Shown piece after piece: positions 58,990 through 64,000 of a DNA stretch of 64,000 nucleotides (the first letter of the stretch is position 1; each line of letters begins with the position of its first letter). Below the pieces are notes generated by a model. It searched no databases. It saw only the letters and a list, made by a program, of their open reading frames with translations, and had not been told where the DNA came from. A program made the translations under genes and the position numbers. This DNA comes from Plantibacter flavus (GTDB taxonomy: Bacteria > Actinomycetota > Actinomycetes > Actinomycetales > Microbacteriaceae), in NCBI RefSeq assembly GCF_002024505.1, contig NZ_CP019402.1:868001-932000 (forward strand). The letters are read 5' to 3'.

Positions 58990-60432
58990 ATGGCTTCCAT
59001 CACCCTGAGTGCCCGATCGCTCGCCGCCCTGCTCGGGCAGTGGAAGACCGCTGCGCCCGCATACCGCGGTCTCGCCGACCGCATCCGACTCCTCGTCCTC
59101 GACGGACGCATCCCGGTCGGCACCCGTCTGCCGGCCGAGCGGGAACTGGCCGATCGGCTCGCGCTGAGCCGCACCACGGTCACTGCGGCGTACCGCGAAC
59201 TGCGCGAGGCGGGCTACCTCCGCAGCATCCGCGGTTCTGGCAGCGTCACCCTCCTGCCGTCGGCACCCACTGCGCTGGCACCAGTGCCACAGGGCGGGTT
59301 CCTCGACTTCAGCAAAGCGGCCGTCCCGCCGTGCCCGGAGATCATCGACGCCGTGTCCACCGCCGCCGCAGAACTGCCGCGGTACATGCACGACTTCGAC
59401 TACGACCTGGTCGGCATGCCCGAGCTGCGGCAGGCCATCGCCGACCGCTACACCGCGCGCGGGCTGCCCACCGACCCCGACGAGATCATGGTGACCGTGG
59501 GGGCTCAGCACGCGATCGCCCTCATCGCGCGCACCCTGCTCAGCCGAGGTGACCGCGTCCTCGTCGAGATGCCGAGCTATCCCCACGCCTACGAGGCACT
59601 CCGGGCGGCCGGGGCCAGGCTCGGCGCGGCGACCGTCTCCTCGGAGACCGGCTGGGACGTCCGCGAACTCGAGCAGTGGTTCGAGCGCACGAGCCCCGCG
59701 ATGGCGTACCTCATGCCGGACTTCCACAACCCGACCGGGGCGTCGATGCCGCTCGAGACCCGCCGACGGGTCGCCGCAGCCGCCGAGCGGCACGGGACGG
59801 TGCTCGTGATCGACGAGACCACGGCGGAACTCGATATCGACCGGCCGACGGACCAGGGGCTCGACGGCACGCCGTTCGCCGCTCTCGAGGGTGCGCCGGC
59901 GTCGATCATCACGATCGGTTCGGTGGGCAAGACGATCTGGGGCGGGCTCCGCATCGGGTGGATCCGGGCCGAGCGCGGCACGATCAGGAAGCTCGTCTCG
60001 GCACGCTCGCTGGGCGACCTCGGCACGCCGATCCTCGACCAGCTGACCGTCCAGCAGTTGATGCCGGCGATGGACGGCATCGTCGCCCGGCGCGGGGTCG
60101 CGCTCGGCGAGACCCGCGACCGGCTCGTCGACCTCCTGGCCGACCGCCTCCCCGAGTGGACCGTGCCGCGGGTCGACGGTGGGATCGCCACCTGGGTGAA
60201 CCTCGGCGAAGCAGCGTCATCGCAGCTCTCGCTCGCGGCGCGGAGTCACGGGCTCGTGATCGTCGCGGGGCCGCGGTTCGGCATCGACGGTGCGTTCGAG
60301 CGCTACCTGCGCATCCCGATCAGCTATCCGTGGGCCCAGACGGAGCAGGCGGTCGAGCTGCTGACGCAGACGTGGCACTCCGCGATGTTCGGGCACGTGC
60401 CGGCCCTGGACTACCTCGAAGACGTCGTCTGA
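58990..60432 (+). CDS. yczR: MocR-family PLP-dependent regulator YczR
   Basis: 480 residues. The N-terminal GntR-type winged helix has GTRLPAERELADRLALSRTTVTAAYRELREAGYL; an aminotransferase class I fold follows, with PLP lysine region TIGSVGKTIWGGLRIGWIR and NPTGA-like PDFHNPTGASMP. It binds PLP or an amino compound rather than catalysing transamination. Its gene is divergent from yczE and starts with a leaderless TATCGT promoter next to an inverted repeat. Confidence 0.9.
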   Translation: MASITLSARSLAALLGQWKTAAPAYRGLADRIRLLVLDGRIPVGTRLPAERELADRLALSRTTVTAAYRELREAGYLRSIRGSGSVTLLPSAPTALAPVPQGGFLDFSKAAVPPCPEIIDAVSTAAAELPRYMHDFDYDLVGMPELRQAIADRYTARGLPTDPDEIMVTVGAQHAIALIARTLLSRGDRVLVEMPSYPHAYEALRAAGARLGAATVSSETGWDVRELEQWFERTSPAMAYLMPDFHNPTGASMPLETRRRVAAAAERHGTVLVIDETTAELDIDRPTDQGLDGTPFAALEGAPASIITIGSVGKTIWGGLRIGWIRAERGTIRKLVSARSLGDLGTPILDQLTVQQLMPAMDGIVARRGVALGETRDRLVDLLADRLPEWTVPRVDGGIATWVNLGEAASSQLSLAARSHGLVIVAGPRFGIDGAFERYLRIPISYPWAQTEQAVELLTQTWHSAMFGHVPALDYLEDVV

Positions 60433-60576
60433 CCTGGAGTGCTGAGGGCCGGACGCTGCTCCACAGGCAGTTGATGCCCGGGTGGTGTCCACCCCTCGCC
60501 CGAGACCGCCGTCGGGCGGGTGCGCGGTGACATACTTGCAGAGTCGGCACCTCTCGCATCAACCGAAAGCGGCTCC

Positions 60577-63500
60577 GTGCACCTGCTCTCCGTCCTCAGC
60601 ATGAAGAACCGCGCGTTGATCGCGCTCGTCACCATCGTGGCCGCCGTGTTCGGCGTCCTGGCGGTGGGCGGCCTCAAGCAGGAGCTCATCCCGTCGGTCC
60701 AGTTCCCGCAGCTCGCGATCATCACGAGCTACCCGGGTGCGGCACCCGAGGTCGTCAACGACGACGTCTCGACCCCGATCGAGACCGCGATCCAGGGCGT
60801 GCCCGGTATCGAGTCCACCTCGGCGACGTCGAGCACGAACTCGAGCCTCATCAGCGCGACCTTCACCTACGGCACGGACCTCGCCACCGCCGAGCAGAAG
60901 ATCACCCAGGCGATCAACCGCATCAAGTCGACCCTGCCCGACACCGTCGACCCGCAGGTGGTCAGCGGCAGCATCGACGACCTCCCGGTCATCCAGATCG
61001 CCGTGTCCGGCGCGGCCGACCAGGACTCCCTGGCCGAGGTGCTCTCGAGCTCCGTGGTCCCCGACATCAAGGACGTCGACGGCGTCCGCGACGCGGCGAT
61101 CGTCGGCGAGGTGGGCAAGCGGGTCACGATCACCCCCGACGACGCCAAACTGGCCCTCGCGGGGCAGACCAGCCGGGTCATCGGTACGACACTGCAGCAG
61201 AACGGCTCCCTGCAGCCCGCGGGCGACATCACCGAAGGCGACAAGACGTTCTCCGTGCAGACGGGCACGAAGCTCACCTCGGTCGCCGACATCGCCGCCC
61301 TGCCGATCACGGGCGCCTTCGCCGCCGACGGCTCCGTCCTGACCATCGGCGACGTCGCGACGGTCGCCCTGAGCGACGACCCGATCACGTCGATCTCGCG
61401 CGTCGACGGCGAGCCGGCGCTCACCATCGCCGTCACGAAGCTGCCCGCGGCGAACACCGTCGAGGTCTCGCAGGGCGTGCGCGACATCCTCCCCGAGCTC
61501 GAGCGCACCATCGGGTCCGATGCCAAGCTCACCGTCGTCTTCGATCAGGCGCCCTACATCGAGCAGTCGATCGAGTCACTGACGACGGAGGGGCTCCTCG
61601 GTCTGGTCTTCGCGGTCCTCATCATCCTCGTCTTCCTGCTCGACGTCCGCGCGACGATCGTGACCGCCATCTCCATCCCGACCTCGGTGCTCATCACCTT
61701 CATCGGTCTCCAGGTGGCCGAGTACTCGCTCAACATCCTCACGCTGGGTGCGTTGACGATCGCCATCGGGCGCGTGGTCGACGACTCCATCGTCGTCATC
61801 GAGAACATCAAGCGGCACCTCTCGTTCGGCGACAACCGCACGGGCGCGCAGCGCGCCGGATCGATCCTGAGCGCCGTCCAGGAGGTCGCCGGAGCCATCA
61901 CCGCGTCGACCGTCACCACCGTGGCCGTGTTCCTGCCCATTGCCTTCGTCGGCGACGTCACCGGCGAACTCTTCCGACCCTTCGCCCTCACCGTCACGAT
62001 CGCGCTGCTCGCGTCGCTCCTCGTCGCGCTCACCATCGTGCCGGTGCTCGCCTACTGGTTCCTGCGGGCTCCGAAGGCGCAGCGGCTCGCGGCCGCTGCC
62101 GCAGCAGAGGAGGCGTCGGCCGACGCGAACGCCGAGCCAGTGCGGAGCCGACGGGAACGCCGAGTCAGCGTGCAGGACGAGGACGACCTCGCGAAGCCGT
62201 CGAGGCTCCAGCGGGCGTACCTCCCGATCATCCACTGGACGCTGAAGCACTCGGCCGTCACCCTGCTCTTGTCGCTGCTCGTGCTCGGCGGCACGATCGC
62301 GCTAATCCCCTCGATGAAGACGAACTTCCTCGGCGACTCGGGCCAGAACACGCTGACGGTCACGCAGACCCTGCCGGTCGGCACGAGCCTCGACGCCCAG
62401 GACGCGGCGGCGAAGCAGGTCGAGACGAAGCTGCGCGACATCGACGGCATCGACACCGTCCAGCTCTCGATCGGGTCGAGCGGAAGCTCCCTGCGCGACG
62501 CGTTCTCGGGTGGCGGCGGTGGAGCCATCACCTACTCGATCACGACCAGCGAAGACGCCGACCAGACGGCACTCCAGAAGACGGTCCGCAAGGACCTGTC
62601 CGGCCTCGACGACGTCGGCGAGATCGAGGTCGCCGCGTCCGCGGGCTTCGGTGGGTCGAGCGACATCGAGATCGACATCACCTCCGCACGGCAGAGCGAC
62701 CTCGCGGAGGCCGCCGACGCGATCCAGCAGGCCGTCACCGGCCTCGACGGCATCGACCAGGTCACGAGCAACCTCAGCGAATCGCGACCCTACGTCCAGG
62801 TGGCCGTCGACCGCGACGCCGCTGCCGCTGCAGGGTTCAGCGAGGTCGCGCTCGGGGCGTACGTCTCGCAGCTCATGCAGCCGACGACGGTGGGCTCCAT
62901 CGTCATCGACGACACCACGCTCACCATCTACGTCGACGCCCAGGACCCACCGACCACCGTCGACGCCCTCGCGGCGACGGAGATCCCCACCGCCACCGGC
63001 CCGAAACGCCTCGACGCTCTCGCGACGGTCTCGCAGGTCGACGGACCCGCGACGATCTCGACCGTCAAGGGGCTTCGCTCGGCCACGATCAGCGCGACTC
63101 CGGGCAGCGACAACCTCGGCACCGCCAGCGCCGAGGTGCAGACGGCGATCGACGACGTCAAGCTGCCCGCCGGCACCACGGCGACACTCGGGGGTGTCAC
63201 GGCATCGCAGAGCGACGCCTTCGGCCAGTTGGGCCTCGCGCTCCTCGCCGCGATCCTCATCGTGTACGTCATCATGGTCGCGACGTTCCGTTCGCTGCGG
63301 CAGCCGCTCGAACTCCTGGTGTCGGTGCCGTTCGCCGCCACCGGTGCGATCGGCCTCCAGGTGATCACCGGCGTGCCGCTCGGTGTCCCGTCCATCATCG
63401 GCGCGTTGATGCTGATCGGTATCGTCGTGACGAACGCGATCGTCCTGGTCGACCTCGTGAACCAATACCGGCGACGCGGCATGACGGTGGTCGAGGCGGT

Positions 63501-64000
63501 CGAGCACGGCGCGGCACGCAGACTCCGCCCGATCCTCATGACGGCACTCGCGACGATCTTCGCGCTCACCCCGATGGCGCTCGGTGTCACCGGGCACGGC
63601 GGGTTCATCTCGCAGCCGCTCGCGATCATCGTGATCGGCGGGCTTGTTTCGTCCACCGTGCTGACGCTCGTCGTCCTGCCGTCCCTCTACAACCTCGTCG
63701 AGGGGTTCCGCGAGCGTCGCGAGCAGCGGCGGGTTGCAGCCGTGCCGAAGCCGACAGCGCGCACGGTCGCCGCGATCGAGGGTCCGCGGGTCGCGACGGT
63801 CCCCGCTGAGGAACCGGCCCTCGTCGGCGCCGGTGGTGGAAGTGCTGCAACCGTGGCCACCGCGCCTGACGCGTCCGTTCCGTCGGCCACGGCGGACGCG
63901 GCTTCGGCGGACGCGGTTCCAGATGCCGCCGCTCCCGCTGGTGCGGAACCGACGGAGGAGGCCCCGATCGATTCGGTTCCCGCGGACGCTGGACCGGCCG
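60577..64000 (+). CDS. RND efflux permease (HAE-like), 3' end cut by window edge
   Basis: Over 1,140 codons are present and the gene runs off the right end. The N-terminus starts HLLSVLSMKNRALIALVTIVAAVFG, with AcrB-type PGAAPEVVNDDVSTPIETAIQGVPGI. The proton relay IGRVVDDSIVVIENIKRH sits in TM4; the second half has VPSIIGALMLIGIVVTNAIVLVDLVNQ and GHGGFISQPLAIIVIGG. The cytoplasmic end turns Ala/Pro-rich (from about residue 1050), unusual for RND pumps. In Gram-positive bacteria these act without an outer-membrane channel. GTG 60577 or ATG 60601 could be the start. Confidence 0.9.
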   Translation, partial: MHLLSVLSMKNRALIALVTIVAAVFGVLAVGGLKQELIPSVQFPQLAIITSYPGAAPEVVNDDVSTPIETAIQGVPGIESTSATSSTNSSLISATFTYGTDLATAEQKITQAINRIKSTLPDTVDPQVVSGSIDDLPVIQIAVSGAADQDSLAEVLSSSVVPDIKDVDGVRDAAIVGEVGKRVTITPDDAKLALAGQTSRVIGTTLQQNGSLQPAGDITEGDKTFSVQTGTKLTSVADIAALPITGAFAADGSVLTIGDVATVALSDDPITSISRVDGEPALTIAVTKLPAANTVEVSQGVRDILPELERTIGSDAKLTVVFDQAPYIEQSIESLTTEGLLGLVFAVLIILVFLLDVRATIVTAISIPTSVLITFIGLQVAEYSLNILTLGALTIAIGRVVDDSIVVIENIKRHLSFGDNRTGAQRAGSILSAVQEVAGAITASTVTTVAVFLPIAFVGDVTGELFRPFALTVTIALLASLLVALTIVPVLAYWFLRAPKAQRLAAAAAAEEASADANAEPVRSRRERRVSVQDEDDLAKPSRLQRAYLPIIHWTLKHSAVTLLLSLLVLGGTIALIPSMKTNFLGDSGQNTLTVTQTLPVGTSLDAQDAAAKQVETKLRDIDGIDTVQLSIGSSGSSLRDAFSGGGGGAITYSITTSEDADQTALQKTVRKDLSGLDDVGEIEVAASAGFGGSSDIEIDITSARQSDLAEAADAIQQAVTGLDGIDQVTSNLSESRPYVQVAVDRDAAAAAGFSEVALGAYVSQLMQPTTVGSIVIDDTTLTIYVDAQDPPTTVDALAATEIPTATGPKRLDALATVSQVDGPATISTVKGLRSATISATPGSDNLGTASAEVQTAIDDVKLPAGTTATLGGVTASQSDAFGQLGLALLAAILIVYVIMVATFRSLRQPLELLVSVPFAATGAIGLQVITGVPLGVPSIIGALMLIGIVVTNAIVLVDLVNQYRRRGMTVVEAVEHGAARRLRPILMTALATIFALTPMALGVTGHGGFISQPLAIIVIGGLVSSTVLTLVVLPSLYNLVEGFRERREQRRVAAVPKPTARTVAAIEGPRVATVPAEEPALVGAGGGSAATVATAPDASVPSATADAASADAVPDAAAPAGAEPTEEAPIDSVPADAGPA

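Overview
The window reads as a chromosomal segment of a high-GC actinobacterium, most likely family Microbacteriaceae (a Plantibacter/Curtobacterium-like genus is a guess from gene content, not shown). Signs are the strong G/C third-position bias, dense gene packing with ATGA/GTGA/TGATG overlaps, frequent GTG starts, DUF222-HNH, DUF3073, SCP_3 and MSMEG_6728-family proteins, and many promoters whose -10 hexamer sits six bases before the start codon (leaderless mRNAs). I see no rRNA, tRNA, CRISPR array, insertion sequence or prophage. Both ends cut a gene: a QorB-like reductase on the left and an RND efflux pump on the right.

Left third (1-20.8 kb). A redox pair (QorB-like reductase with a divergent HxlR regulator) is followed by a four-carbon sugar-acid module (otnK, ltnD, and a GntR/FCD regulator that shares an operator with ltnD) interrupted by a DUF222-HNH gene. 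After purS-purQ come the putrescine/GABA genes: APC permease and stress protein, putrescine oxidase, gabD, gabT and a divergent PucR regulator. Next is a rhomboid-like/DUF2156 membrane protein facing a shortened alanyl-tRNA synthetase paralogue, a possible tRNA-dependent lipid-aminoacylation pair, then an HSL-type hydrolase.

Middle (20.8-49 kb). A phosphonate uptake and oxidation operon (phnD, phnC, a double phnE, HpnW-like flavoprotein, phosphonatase-like hydrolase, HpnZ-like dehydrogenase) lies behind a PHO-box-like repeat. Purine genes purC, purD, purM and purF are spread over 29-42 kb among a PadR-MFS efflux pair, 2'-5' RNA ligase and glycosylase-like genes, SCP_3 protein, glycosyltransferase, epimerase and zapE. 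Then come a 2TM protein, DUF3073, HhH-GPD protein, stress protein, a tandem crcB pair, a KimA-like potassium importer and a lipoprotein.

Right part (49-64 kb). A PadR-DUF4097 envelope-stress-like operon has twin palindromic operators. A lipoprotein gene stands opposite a three-gene translationally coupled cluster whose last product carries a Cys-His-Asp peptidase-like C-terminus (a candidate type VII-type effector). A C4-dicarboxylate two-component system faces dctA, yczE faces the MocR-type yczR, and an RND pump begins.

An intergenic repeat (core TTCGACAAGCTCAGGGACC) occurs at eleven places, sometimes as inverted pairs that look like terminators. The items most worth following are the AlaRS-paralogue/DUF2156 pair, the small-helical-protein/peptidase-like cluster, and the otnK mini-ORF.
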